From Amphiura filiformis (Eukaryota; Echinodermata; Ophiuroidea; Amphilepidida; Amphiuridae): DNA of 64,000 bases. The stretch is taken from assembly GCF_039555335.1 (NCBI RefSeq), contig NC_092640.1, positions 30,944,204 to 31,008,203 of the forward strand, given 5' to 3'. Shown here piece by piece: positions 12,181-23,930 of the stretch (positions are counted from its first letter, which is position 1; each line of letters begins with the position of its first letter). The notes beneath the pieces were generated by a model. The model saw only the letters and a program-made list of their open reading frames with translations, ran no database searches and was not told the DNA's origin. The position numbers were made by a program, and so were the translations under genes.

Positions 12181-12960
12181 ATATGTGATTGGACACTACG
12201 AATGAGCCGTAAACTCGGCAAATTGTATTCTGAGTTAGAGTGTAAATTACACTGTAAAATGCGCGTGTAGGACGTATTCATAGGTATCTCAATGCGGTGC
12301 GACAAGTATCTTATCAAACACTGTTTAAACCAATCAATAATCCTATTGCTGAAAAGGATAATAAGCTTCTATCTATTTCTATAGAAATAGATCTTGTCTT
12401 TGTTTGCTTTGGCTAAATCCTGTTAAAGTGGTGGATAACAAAGCATTGTATTTTGTCTAGGTATGTATAACCAACAATTAACAATGAGAGGACATTCCTG
12501 AACCTCGTTGACTTGGGGATGATTTGAAATGACCGCCAATTATGACTGTTTGATATTTATTATTATATCATGATTACAGTGACTTTAGCCATGTGATAGG
12601 TTTTTACTATCACATGGCATGAAAAGAAACCATGTCATATCATGATATAAAACAAATATTACATGCCAATATTCGTGTAATAGTAAAAATATATCATTCG
12701 GTAACATTTGACCTCATGATATATTTTGTACTATCACACTTATAGGCATGTAATATTTGTATACCAGAAAGGTGGAAAAAGATACACACGTAGAACCGAA
12801 GAAAGGGTACAATTTTGTTAAAGGAACAAAGTTCAACAAACCATAACCCCGCTTCTGGATATCGTTTGAAGTCAAATGATATACCATTTTAAAGCTTATG
12901 ATTTATATTTTCTAAACACGAAATGAGTTTACGGCTGATTCGAGGTGTCCAATCACATAT
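12181..12960. mobile_element. MITE-like element with ~36-bp inverted ends and internal hairpins
   Basis: The left end, atatgtgattggacac followed by gagccgtaaactc, pairs with the right end, gagtttacggctgattcg followed by gtgtccaatcacatat. Inside, catgtgatag and ctatcacatg form a perfect hairpin around 12589-12616. A larger inverted pair, caaatattacatgcc against ggcatgtaatatttg, spans about 12650-12760. No transposase was seen. Confidence 0.65.
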
Positions 12961-14125
12961 GATATAGTGATATTTGATTAGAAAGCTTATTTTGTGTGAA
13001 AGCTAGTACAAACCACAGGTTCCTTTTGCATACTGCATGTTTCTAGAATATCTTGATGGCAAGTAAAGCATCATTTAATGCATTATAGGTGCGATATAAG
13101 CTTAGAATTGTCAATATTAAAGTTCAGCAAAAGCTAAAACATGCTTCCTGTAGGTGGTTTAAAAACCTAAATGCAAAATGAGATTTTTTAATAAAAAAAT
13201 ATTTCCCAGAGTTAGAATGAAGATATTATTATGCCCCCTCAAATCACTTATTTATTGTCAAGTTAGTGCACAGTTACAGTAGGTTAGATATGCAAGTTGG
13301 AACAAATTACTATACACCTGATCCGAGAACTACGGTCTTTTTAAAGACTATTCTTGTTTCTCACTAATAGTCGGGTCAATTAAAATTGCAACTCTCTCTG
13401 ATATAAATGCGATGTATTCTGCCTTATTCGTTCATAATTTGTGCAAAAAACGTATTATATCTTTTTTCAATGATAGATATTCTTGCAGTCAGAAGAATTC
13501 AATATCGGCACTTCCTCACAACTTTACAAGTTACAATGTGAATTTGTGACACATTTATTTCTTAGCTTTTGCCGAAGTCGCTGACGACTGCGACTACAGA
13601 ATCCATAACTTGAGTCTGAATCTATAGTTTGTAAATAAATGATTTAAATAAACTTAAAAACTTCTATATAAATGTAAATAATTCGTCGTTCTTACATGTT
13701 ATGAACCGTTATAAGACCTGACCATAAGAAAAAAAGTTTTACCTTTAACACACTAATATTGCATATTCCTAGTTAAGAATGTTCGACTGATAGGCTTGGT
13801 CCAATTTAGCCTTTTTTCACTAGATTTTCACAGCTTTGTGTTTAAATTGATTAAACTGGTAAAAAATCCACTGATTTCTTAAAGGGTATTGATGATGATC
13901 TATTCTATTTTTGAATACTTATTATATAGGGTACGTAAATAACCTGACATTTTTCTTGCGACTTTGGCAAACTTTAAAAAAATATAAAACCTTGTTTTCG
14001 AAATATCATGAATGTAGGTGCTTGGAAGTTAAAAGTACATGTACTATCCTTTAATTTATCGATGAATGTGTTTGTTATGTATCTTTATTAAAGTAACTGG
14101 ATGATCATTAATTGTTGCTAACCAG

Positions 14126-14292
14126 ATTAATATACAAACTGCGTGAAAAGGTAAAGGAGAATAGTACCGACGATGGCATCAAGATTGATATCCTTTCGAC
14201 ACGTCTACTTGAAGCCTTCCTGGAATCTGCTCCACAGGTTGTTCTTCAGATGTATATCATGACACAAATGCCAAGTGTCAAATGGTTAACAG
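14126..14292 (+). CDS. XK-related protein, copy A, exon 2
   Basis: Encodes residues 88-143 and the first base of codon 144. It begins after the acceptor ttgttgctaaccag and ends at the donor gtgagttt. The diagnostic block is LEAFLESAPQVVLQMYIM (residues 116-133), the most conserved motif of Xk/Xkr proteins. The exon is 167 bp, exactly the length of copy B exon 2. The half coding residues 112-143 is nearly identical to copy B even at silent sites, while the first half differs at many positions. The exon joins exon 1 (phase 2) and exon 3 (phase 1) without frameshift. Confidence 0.92.
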
Positions 14293-14343
14293 GTGAGTTT
14301 ATGCATGATGAGTTGTGACATGTCCATAGTGATATGCTATTAT

Positions 14344-15467
14344 CAGGCGGCGAATGGCATGCTAGCGCCGGCAACTTGTGAAACCGCCCGGCCGTATGGC
14401 ATTTTACAGGGTGAGTCAAAAAAGTGCAATAGAGAAAAGAATCGATATTTTTGTAAGAACCAAGTTGAACTTTCCCATTATTGAAAGTTTCTATAAATAC
14501 CACACTCAATAGTCACCTTATGTGAAAAAAATGAAGTGACTCGCTTCTACCGTTTAATTTTTATGAGTCCTTTTGCTGCGATACCCAATTTCATTATTTG
14601 TCCACGAAGTACCATGTATTTGAATGGGAGCACATAATGCACGATAAATGCACCAGCTCTGAAACTGACTTTAACTTAAATAAGGTTGATTTTTGTGTTA
14701 TTTTTATTTCTTTTTTTCTGTTCAAACAAACTTTCTAACATTACTTAAGTCCTTCATACCTCACTCGACTCCAACTCCAGTTTTTTAATCACAATATGTC
14801 CAATTCACTCCACTTCAATTTGCGCGCATTTCATTTCGACATTTGAAAACCCGCCTACAAATTTATATGGTTTTGATAGAGAATAAACATCTTTAAAATA
14901 AAGGGAAAATGAAAATAACAACAAATAATGTTTCTTCTCCTTAAACAAGACCAAGGGCAATAACACTTTGGGTGCTCCATTTTATTTCAATGCCAATGAG
15001 GTTAAGAAAATGGCAGTGGTTCCAAATCTACCTTACACAGAGTGGGCTGACATTCAAATTTTAGATGTCTCTTGGACAAGCATTAAAATTGGGTATCACT
15101 ATAAAATGTGTCATAAAAATCAAACGGTAAATGCTAATTCCTTGATTTTTTCACACAAGATCACTAATGGATATGTTAATTATAAAATGTTTTAAAACCT
15201 AAAAGATTCAACTCGGTTCTTAAATAAAAATGGATCCTTTTCTCTATTGCACTTTTTTTGACTCACCCTGTACATATACTCGGTTAGTTTTGTGGGGTTC
15301 ATTATCGAACCCCAACGGTTTTAGCATGTATTTATATTATTTATTAACATAGGCCTATTTGTTTGTGATATTTCAAGCGTTTTAAAATTTCAAAATAATC
15401 CCATTCAATTACACGGTTGACGATGAAAATTTACTGAATTTAGAGAATGCAATGCGACCACCACCTG
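14344..15467 (+). mobile_element. hAT-like MITE family H, copy 1 (carrying a nested mariner MITE)
   Basis: It starts caggcggcgaatggcatg and ends gaccaccacctg. A perfect 8-bp target duplication, gctattat, lies at 14336-14343 and 15468-15475. Removing the 864-bp mariner insert at 14407-15270 restores an element of about 260 bp, the size of the other copies at 30767-31036 and 41266-41524. The start lies only about 50 bp past the exon 2 donor of XKR-A. Confidence 0.9.
14407..15270. mobile_element. Mariner/Tc1-type non-autonomous element
   Basis: Ends are cagggtgagtcaaaaaagtg and the complement cactttttttgactcaccctg, flanked by TA on both sides (14405-14406 and 15271-15272). The inverted repeats extend about 35 bp. 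A 75-codon ORF at 14968-15195 has no motif I recognise; no DDE/DDD transposase core is visible. It inserted into the hAT-like MITE, so it is younger than that copy. Confidence 0.9.
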
Positions 15468-16069
15468 GCTATTATGTTACTCAACAGAATAAATATCCGA
15501 GAAATGCGAATTTACCGGTAGCGGCTGAAATATGCAGGATGCTTAAATATGGAAATTTCTTATTAAACCTCACATTCCAACTATTTGGGAACTTATTTTT
15601 AAAAACCCGGGATCATCCAAGTAGCTCACTGCAGTCTGAAAGACAAGTATACGCAATGGGCTGAAAATAATTTTTAAGTTATTTATAAAAGAGAACGTCC
15701 GTTATCTGTGATGAAAAGCAAGCAAACAAATAAAATAGTTCCGGTTGACATGTTAATTGCTGGAATTTCATGAACACGGTGATAAATTTGATACCTGAGT
15801 TGTTAGAATGAAAAAGAATCCAAATTGAACCTATTTAAAGGTGTTATTTTATAAGTAAATGTGAATAATTTAATACACGTTGTACAATTATGTGTCACTT
15901 AATGATTGTATTGAATTTTACTTATTCGTCAAGGAAATTTCTTAAGCTACTACAAGCGAAAATGGCCAATTGTGTAAGGTAGTCCTAAAAAAGCTTGGGC
16001 CACTTTCGTATCTTCGTGTAGCATAAGTGACTGAATTGTGTTGATTCATTAACTATCTGGTCGGTGCTC

Positions 16070-17238
16070 TTAAGGAAGTACTACACACATTGCATTTTTT
16101 TTGCATTTTGTGAAGAAATGAGAAAAAAAATTGGACAAAGTAGTATGCAAAATGAAGGGGCAAATCTTCTCGTTCTATTGGTGGCATTGGTATTAATGTA
16201 GCTTACATGCTTTTACAGGTAGAAGCCAAAAGGTGTTACATCACCGATGTTTTACATTCACTTCATTTTGGAAAGCTTACTATCAACGGATTTCGTGAAA
16301 ATTTTGGATACGTGTTGCTAACGCATTAGAGAAATAATGTTGATATGTAAAATGGGAATAAATCGTTCTTGATGACTTCATGAACTTGGTGATTTTCAGT
16401 GCTCCACACCTATCAACAAACGAACTGGTTAAAATGCTTGTATTTTCAATGTTGAGCTATATTTTGTATTTTTAACTAGCGACATTATTTCACTGAAACC
16501 TAATTAAGCCATTGGTAAAAAGTCTCCACAACCAAACTACAGTTATGTTGAAAAATAAACCCATTTCTCTTCATCTATACCATCAGATTAGGTAGTTTTT
16601 CATAAGGTTCAGTTTTGTGATTTTGGTACCAATTTTACCTAAATTTGTCCAATCCATTTCAACTAGACAATCTAAATTGTACTCACCATCTACATCCATT
16701 CCCAAGAAATGTTATTCTGTCCATCATAGCATTATATATCCAGTAAAGACAAACTAAACCAAATATCAAAATTGATGCCTCATTATAACTATGTTGATAT
16801 ATCACATGTTGTTCAAAATGGATGCCTAAATTTGACCTCAACCATGTGACCTATAACCTGACCTATGATGACCTATAGCTTTATAGAAATCTCTTTTCCA
16901 AACAAGATATTTTAGCAGGCCTGATTGAGCACAGTCTGAAGATGGTATAACAAAAGATACAATTTATTCTATTCAAGTACTACTTGAATAGAATAAATTA
17001 TGTTTTGTTATGAGGCACACATACTGAGTTACTATAATCCCATAGTAACAGGTAAACAAAAAAGTATAGAGGGCAAACATTTTATACTAAAATGGTTTAA
17101 AAGCACTTTGTAGGTAGAGATATTTAATAAGTTCAGGACATGAGGTGATGAACATATTTATGTACTTCATAAATTTGCAAGAAAAAGAAGAAGAGGGGTA
17201 CGGGGTACTAATGAAAATCAGGGTATTACACCCCTTAA
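16070..17238. mobile_element. Possible TTAA-flanked element
   Basis: The left end ttaaggaagtactacac and right end attacaccccttaa resemble the ends of the TTAA MITE at 61252-61619. Inside, a perfect 19-bp inverted repeat with a 1-base loop lies at 16961-16999 (aatttattctattcaagta). The long ends do not pair well, so this may be a decayed element or chance. Confidence 0.35.
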
Positions 17239-18210
17239 GATGGTTAATTTTAAACAATGGAGCATTTGAAGTGGTATTTTAATTTATGATGTTCAATCAT
17301 TCATTCATATTCATGTTGAAATATCATATTATTTGTTTACTAATGTGAATTAATTAAGGCGTGGGGTATGAGCGAACTTGAAGTACAGGTATCTGGAGAA
17401 GGGAAACAACGAGTTACCCCAAATCACAGCGGCAGGTAGTGACTGGGCCGCCGAGTGCTAATATATATTTATTTTTGAAGGTTCGTGTTTGTTTAAAGTT
17501 TTGGGGCGTTTTTCCAAAATTTGATATTTTTGGTGATATTTCAAAAAAGCGACATGCCAAAGACAAATCTTTTTGCACATACTTTGTTATTGCTAATACA
17601 ACTCATTTCTGCATACCTATGTTACAATTCGTTTTGATGATTTAGTAATATTATAAATTTTGTGACTGCATTTTGGCGTTTTCGATGCGATTTTAGGCTT
17701 ACCGTGATTTAACGTTGATATCTGGTCTTGCTCCTTTTATAATTTTACTTTGATCGTCGGCTTTTGTAAATAACAGAATGTAGCTTGGCTCTGAATAAGT
17801 ATCGTAGTCCTCTCGGTGGGTTTTTTCATGATATAATTAGTTTGTATTTGCATGTAACAACCCAAAATGTACCTCTGAATTCAGGGTTCAAGGCTGTTTT
17901 CGTAATAGCCCTGGACTCAAACAAGTGCACGAGTGGCGACTATGGTTTTATACTTCCCGCATTGATGATTGCGTCAACGCCTAATAATATACTTCTTTGT
18001 ATATGTTGACTGTAGCTGGTATACAAAGAATTGGTTACATGTCAATGACCAATATTGGTTAGTATGACTTCAGGGATAGACCCTACCCTTTGTGCGCCTT
18101 TCTATCATGCAGTATCTTTGCCCGCAGACATGTGCCCATGTCATGTGCCAATATTGCGTAACATTAAAGGTTAATATATTTCTTTGACATTGATTAGGCT
18201 GTGTAATTCT

Positions 18211-18283
18211 GTGGCCTAGCGGTCTAAGGCGTTGTGATGTCTTAGTTGCTATCTAGCGTCGCTTTTTCGAAGCCGTGCGTCTA
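18211..18283 (+). repeat. tRNA-like (SINE head) remnant
   Basis: gtggcctagcggtctaaggc matches an RNA polymerase III A box in a Leu/Ser-like tRNA D arm. About 45 bases on, tttttcgaagccg approximates a B box. The cloverleaf does not close, so this is a SINE or pseudogene relic and not a functional tRNA. Confidence 0.4.
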
Positions 18284-18360
18284 TCACATTTCTCATGCTG
18301 CTTTATTTTTCCAGCCTAGGGCCTAGAAAAACTAATTTATAATTTCTATTTGTATTGACT

Positions 18361-18368
18361 AATTTTTT

Positions 18369-18443
<75 letters not shown>

Positions 18444-18470
18444 CTTATTTATTTATTTTATTTTTATTTT

Positions 18471-18546
<76 letters not shown>

Positions 18547-18650
18547 AAAAATTAATTTCATAATTAATTAATTAATTTATTTATTTAATGACGTTTTGGG
18601 GCTCGAGAGAACGGACACATTTATTTATTTATTTATTTATTTATTTTTCG
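18361..18650. repeat. (ATTT)n microsatellite
   Basis: Nearly pure attt units run from 18361 to about 18545. After a short break with ttaattaatt, more attt units follow at 18575-18590 and 18620-18645. The apparent LFIY-repeat ORF is a by-product of the four-base period. Confidence 0.95.
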
Positions 18651-19466
18651 ATTGATTATTTGATGATTGAGTGAGCAGGTTTATCGATTGCTACTTGAGT
18701 TGTGGGCCTTCTATTTGATTTTGAATGACATCGTACATTAGTATTGATATTTTCCGTTAAGCATTATCAAGAATTAATATCACAGGTTTTAGTGCATATA
18801 GGAAGTTGGCTTATAGTCCGGTGGCAGAGCAAGGTTAGATGATTTTGCCAGTTAAAGTAGTTTTCTTTGCTGATTATTACTCTTTCAGTGGTACAAAATA
18901 ATGTTTTGGGGGATGTCAAATGGTAACCCTTGGGCAATTAGAAATATTCAAGATGGCCGCTATGGATAATAAAATTAAGCTCGGTTATTCACTAGCGGTA
19001 CCATAATAAATGATAACTTAAAGTATTTTGTGTACATTATTTCCTTTTGGATGTTTTAAATATAAACTATATACATTTTTAAACATGACACTCTCGCAAT
19101 TCAAAATGGCCGCTGTTAAACGTCATAAGCAAAAACCATTAGTTTCAAGGTAAAGTTCTTTTGCCAGATTTTGTTTCTTACAATAATTAATGTACACCCT
19201 AGAATTAAGCAGATCAAGTTTGACATTTTACTTCTTTACAATCGCATAAAAATTCCAAGATGGCCACCACCGAAATGAAAGGTAGAAATATAATACATTT
19301 TGGATGACTTTTTGCAGGGAGTGTATTGAGCGTCAGCTCGGGGTTAACAGCTTTCCATTTGGTGATATCTGAACTGATATCTGTATCGAAATTATCTGTC
19401 CAACTTGTACCAATCCTTCCTGAGCTGAGCGCCTTCAATTCCTTGACGACTAATATCAACAGCGCC

Positions 19467-20426
19467 CACAATAAATGTGACGCCATCTGGATTGGTTCTC
19501 TCAAAAACAACGATTTTAAAATTGGTAATGTTAATTGGAAGCTTTCTCCAGATAATACTATTAAAATCCTTGGTATTACCTTTAGCCCAAACGTTCCTCT
19601 TGAAAAACTCAATTGTAACTGGGATGAAAAAATGAAAAAAATCGAGAGTTCTATCCGTGCATGGCAAATGAGAGGATTATCAATGATTGGTAGAAACTTT
19701 TAAAATTAAAATTGTCAAGTCTCTTTTAGCATCACAGCTCACATATATTGCTTCCACGATTATTATTCCAGACAAAGTGGTGACAAAAATCAACAACATG
19801 TTTATAAAATTTGTTTGGAATAGAGCTGAAGCGGTAAAACGCAGAACAATCATTTCTGACTTTGATATGGGAGGAATAAAAATGTTTCATGTAACATCTT
19901 TTTTTGAATCATTGATGTTGTCTTGGATAAAGAAACTCGTCAATAATGAGGTTGCTGTGTGGAAAAATATTGCTTTATATCATGTGTCTAAGATTGGTCT
20001 TAATACAGACCTTTTTAAATGTAACTGCTCTGTTAAAACCATGGGCATTGATTGTGTCAATATCGATTGATAAGTTACCCAAGTTTTACTCATCTGTAAT
20101 CAAATATTGGTTTAACACAAAACCTGTTGTTTACAAACAGGATATTGATATGCCTGATACTGAAATAATATGGAACAACAATGCTATTCAACTTAACAAT
20201 AAATCACTTTTTATGCATGACTGGATCAGAGCAGGCTTCATAAGAGTTAACGATCTCTTTGACAATCAAGGGTCTATGTTTTCTGTTCAAGATATTCAGC
20301 GTCGTATCCCTCAAAATCCAAGAGTCTTCATTGATTACTTTGTTGTTCATAATGCTCTTCCTAAAGATTGGAAAACTCATCCTAAGCCTTGTGAAGAACG
20401 CTCTGACATCTTGTTTAATAAAATGC
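19467..20426 (+). mobile_element. Inverted partial copy of Tx1/L1-like LINE (plus arm)
   Basis: This segment reads the same RT C-terminal region as the minus-strand LINE, in the opposite direction: CDAIWIGSLKNNDFKIGNVN, WQMRGLSMIGRN, FIKFVWNRAEAVKRRT and FVVHNALPKDWKTHP. It pairs with about 20978-21928. Bases over the last ~70 nt of the arm are identical to the partner. The coding frame is broken at about 19700 and 20067. Outer similarity starts at acaataaatgtgacg. The inner end sits at an aaaatgcatcgct block also present in the partner. Confidence 0.9.
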
Positions 20427-22192
20427 ATCGCTATTAGATATATTGCGAATTTTGAGTTCATTATCAAACAAAAAGAGAAGATTGGGGTGGTTACCATATC
20501 TATATTTGCTAATACAAAGCTTGGCAATTACAATTACATAGTTGACAAACAGGTTGTCTTTGCTGTGTGAACCATGTTCACCAAACATGACATTTTTAAC
20601 ATTGAGAGAGATGTTATGTTGGATATTCAAAGATATCACTGTTTTGACTTTATCCCAAATGGGATTGATTTTTTTACAATAGTAAAAGAAATGATCAACA
20701 TGATCAATAACATTACTGGTTTCACACATATTAGAATTTTCTTTGCCCATTTTATACAACATTGTTTTTGTGGGGTATATGTTGTGAAGAATCTTCCAAT
20801 TAAGAGAAATCAGACGAGCTTCTTTAGTGCATTGGGGGACATTATTCCAAATAGAATTCCAGTTAAAATGATATCTGGGGAATTTGTTCGCCCAGAATTT
20901 GTAACACGTTGGGGTTGTATACATCGACCTGATTTGAATTTCTTTAAAATCTTTAGCGATGCATTTTTGAATAGGAATTTTATTAAACAAGATGTCAGAG
21001 CGTTCTTCACAAGGCTTAGGATGAGTTTTCCAATCTTTAGGAAGAGCATTATGAACAACAAAGTAATCAATGAAGACCCTTGGATTTTGAGGGATACGAC
21101 GCTGAATATCTTGAACAGAAAACATAGACCCTTGATTGTCAAAGAGATCGTTAACTCTTATGAAGCCTGCTCTGATCCAGTCATGCATAAAAAGTGATTT
21201 ACTGTTAAGTTGAATAGCATTGTTGTTCCATATTATTTCAGTACCAGGCATATCAATATCCTGTTTGTAAACAACCGGTTTTGTGTTAAACCAATATTTG
21301 ATTACAGATGAGTAAAACTTGGGTAACTTATCAATGATATTGACACAATCAATGCCCATGGTTTTAATAGAGCAGTTATATTTAAAAAGGTCTGTATTAA
21401 GACCAATCTTAGACACATGATATAAAGCAATATTTTTCCACACAGCAACCTCATTATTGACGAGTTTCTTTATCCAAGACAACGTCAATGATTCAAAAAA
21501 AAAGATGTTACATGAAACATTTTTATTCCTCCCATATCAAAGTCAGAAATGATTGTTCTGCGTTTTACCGCTTCAGCTCTATTCCAAACAAATTTTATAA
21601 ACATGTTGTTGATTTTTGTCACCACTTTGTCTGGAATAATAATCGTGGAAGCAATATATGTGAGCTGTGATGCTAAAAGAGACTTGACAATTAAGTTTCT
21701 ACCAATCATTGATAATCCTCTCATTTGCCATGCACGGATAGAACTCTCGATTTTTTTCATTTTTTCATCCCAGTTACAATTGAGTTTTTCAAGAGGAATG
21801 TTTGGGCTAAAGGTAATACCAAGGATTTTAATAGTATTATCTGGAGAAAGCTTCCAATTAACATTACCAATTTTAAAATCGTTGTTTTTGAGAGAACCAA
21901 TCCAGATGGCGTCACATTTATTGTAATTCAAACAGAGACCAGATAGAAGCGCAAACTTATCAAGAATGACTAGAGTATTTTGGAGTGCCTCAGCAGAATT
22001 GACAAAAATTGTTGTATCATCAGCAAAGGCTGAAATTTTGACTTCGTTGCGACCATATCCTTCTATAGGAAGTTTTATACCTTTAATAGATTTGGATTGG
22101 CGAATTTTACATGATAACAGTTCCACACTTAGAACAAAGAGCAATGATGCAATCAGGCATCCCTGTCTTACACCGCGTTCGACTTCAAAGAA
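20415..22192 (-). pseudogene. LINE reverse transcriptase, catalytic and C-terminal part
   Basis: Contains ERGVRQGC, then the catalytic FADDTTIFVNS, the thumb region (LGITFSPN, WQMRGLSMIGRN, FVWNRAEAVKRRT) and a C-terminal zinc-knuckle-like segment with C..H..HFFYYC. A frameshift at a lengthened T run near 21495 separates IKMFHVTSFF from SWIKKLVNNEVAVWKN; the plus-strand copy has the shorter run and an open frame there. Another frameshift near 22200 breaks HIK from the GVRQGC block. Codons otherwise remain clean, so the element is not ancient. Confidence 0.85.
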
Positions 22193-22754
22193 TTTAGAGA
22201 TATGCCCATTGTTTATGATACAATTTGATGTGTTTTAAAATGACAGAAATCCATTTTATAAATGATTCATCGAAATTGAACTTTCTTAAAGCATACAAGA
22301 TAAATTCACGTTCAATTGTGTCGAACGCTTTTTTATAATCAACACATAACATAATACCAGGAATGTCATTATCATCAACATAACGTAAAACATCTTCGAT
22401 TAAACGAATGTTATTATGAATATTACGACCTTTTACAAATCCATTTTGATCATTGTTGACCAGTCCCTTAAGCACTTTTTGCAATCGAGCAGCAAGAGAC
22501 TTTGTTACAATCTTGTAATTGATGTTAAGAAGTGTAATTGGACGCCAATTATCGAGCCTATCACGAGGCAATCCTTTGCCTTTGTGAAGAAGAGAGATAA
22601 TTCCCTGGTTTTGGACAGGAGTTAAACCATCAGTATTGTATGATTCATTATATGCTTCAACAACCAATTGACCTACTTTTGGCCAGTATTTACTATAGAA
22701 TTCAACCACACCACTCCACGCCATACATAAATTCTGCCAGTCACATTTCCCCAA
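22193..22754 (-). pseudogene. LINE reverse transcriptase, fingers/palm part
   Basis: Residue blocks are QNQGIISLLHKGKG, NWRPITLLNINYKI, NDQNGFVKGRNIHNN and the first catalytic motif LCVDYKKAFDTIERE. This is the RT1-RT4 region of an L1/Tx1-like element. Upstream continuity is lost at about 22745, where foreign sequence starts. Confidence 0.85.
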
Positions 22755-23635
22755 TATGAAAATTTTTAAAAGTAAAATTTTAATTTTAATTTTACTTCAT
22801 TAAAGTTTGGCGGAGGCGAGGTTCGAACTCACGACGGCGGACTGCTTTGGACACACTATGAATCCAGCGCCTTAGACCACTCGTCCACTTGTCATGTTGG
22901 AATTCATTTGAAACTTATTTGAAGATATAATCGCAACTTCAACATAGGCCTACCACGTGACAAGCAAAGGCAGAAAACGTACCATATTTTGGAATTTTAT
23001 TTCAAATAAAAACATTTATGTGTATTATTAGCGCTCAATTGTTGTTAACTGCGTGTTTTATACCAAAAAATCCAACGATAAGCATGATAACTGGGCGTCT
23101 ATATGGACAATACATTATATCGATTTTGACACGTGCTTGTGTCTCAGTACATTTCCATGGTCAGTAGAGAAAAACCTACCATTTTCTTGTATACACGTTC
23201 GATGTTTTGATCAAGTATGTTAATATTCGACATTAGACCCACAATTTTTTCAGGAAATAAAAGATTAGATTACCATAAAAACGAAACAGTAATCTTTTGC
23301 CGGGTCTAATGTTATTTATACATAGATTTTTCAACGTTTTTTCTATCCTTATTCTTGCTCAATTAAAAAAAATATTTTGGCGTATATAAAATTGAAATAA
23401 ATTCTCTGCCTCATAAACGACATCAAATATGCCACAATTGCGTATCACGAATCGTTATATATGATGTGCAGTTAATATTCATATTTTCTTTTATACAGAG
23501 GATGCTTCAGTTTTGACAGGAAAAATATTTTCTTGAAAACCCTCTCACTCGGTTATTTTAAAAAGGTAACCACGCTTCCCTAGAATGTGCAATAAATTAG
23601 CATTAAAATTTTTCTTATTCTAACAGCAAGCGTTT
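22755..23635. other. Non-LINE segment splitting the RT domain
   Basis: About 0.9 kb with no LINE coding. Its left end has an aaaattttaattttaatttt tract and a tRNA-like block (22809-22888); the rest is anonymous AT-rich DNA. The LINE reading VEFYTTF before and VEFYSKYW after the break overlaps, so the junction is not a clean cut. It may be a SINE insertion with later rearrangement or a junction of two LINE copies. Confidence 0.55.
22809..22888 (-). repeat. tRNA-like SINE head or tRNA pseudogene
   Basis: On the minus strand it reads gacgagtggtctaaggcgc (A-box region of a Leu/Ser-type tRNA), then gtgagttcgaacctcgcctc (B box and closed T arm) and ctccgcc. The 5' acceptor strand does not pair with the 3' end and the anticodon stem is poor. 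It is therefore a tRNA-derived relic and not a working gene. It resembles 18211-18283 only in the A-box region. Confidence 0.6.
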
Positions 23636-23930
23636 CTAGAATGTTTTATGGCGAAATGTGGTGTAGAATTCAACAGTGATACCATCATATCCCGGGCTTT
23701 TGTTCCGGGCCATCCCACGTATGGCATCACTACATTCGGATGTTGTTAACTCTCCATTACATAATACCTTTTCATCCTCTGTTAACTTTGGAATGTCAAC
23801 ACTATTGAAGAACTCATCCAAATCTGTCTCAGAGATGTTATTCTGACCTTTATACAAAGAAGAAAAGTACTTGATTTCTTCATCAAGGATTTTATCTTGA
23901 GCAGTTATATTGTTACCATTGTCATCGCTC
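23636..23930 (-). pseudogene. LINE EN-RT linker and first RT block
   Basis: The frame carries YKGQNNISETDLDEFF, LTEDEKVLCNGELT and MARNKSPGYDGITVEFYTTF, the KSPG.DG....FY block that opens RT in L1/Tx1-like LINEs. It is frameshifted from the endonuclease ORF near 23940 (EKV versus NINRKS). Confidence 0.8.

Larger units (their letters stand above)
9895..14125 (+). other. XKR-A intron 1
   Basis: About 4.2 kb of intron with no host ORF recognised. It carries a dispersed repeat near 10190-10440, MITE-like elements at 11168-11809 and 12181-12960, and a last ~150 bp alignable with the end of XKR-B intron 1 (cgaaatatcatgaat, then attgttgctaaccag at the acceptor). Confidence 0.7.

Noticed and set aside
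18355..18546. ORF made of repeated LFIY
   Set aside because: Pure (ATTT)n microsatellite; the four-base period gives an open frame by chance.
20574..21197. 207-codon plus-strand ORF overlapping the LINE
   Set aside because: It is the antisense shadow of the minus-strand RT C-terminal frame, which has recognisable LINE motifs; the plus frame has none.
22809..22888. Functional tRNA gene
   Set aside because: A and B boxes and the T arm are present, but the acceptor stem and anticodon stem do not pair, so it was annotated as a tRNA-derived relic.
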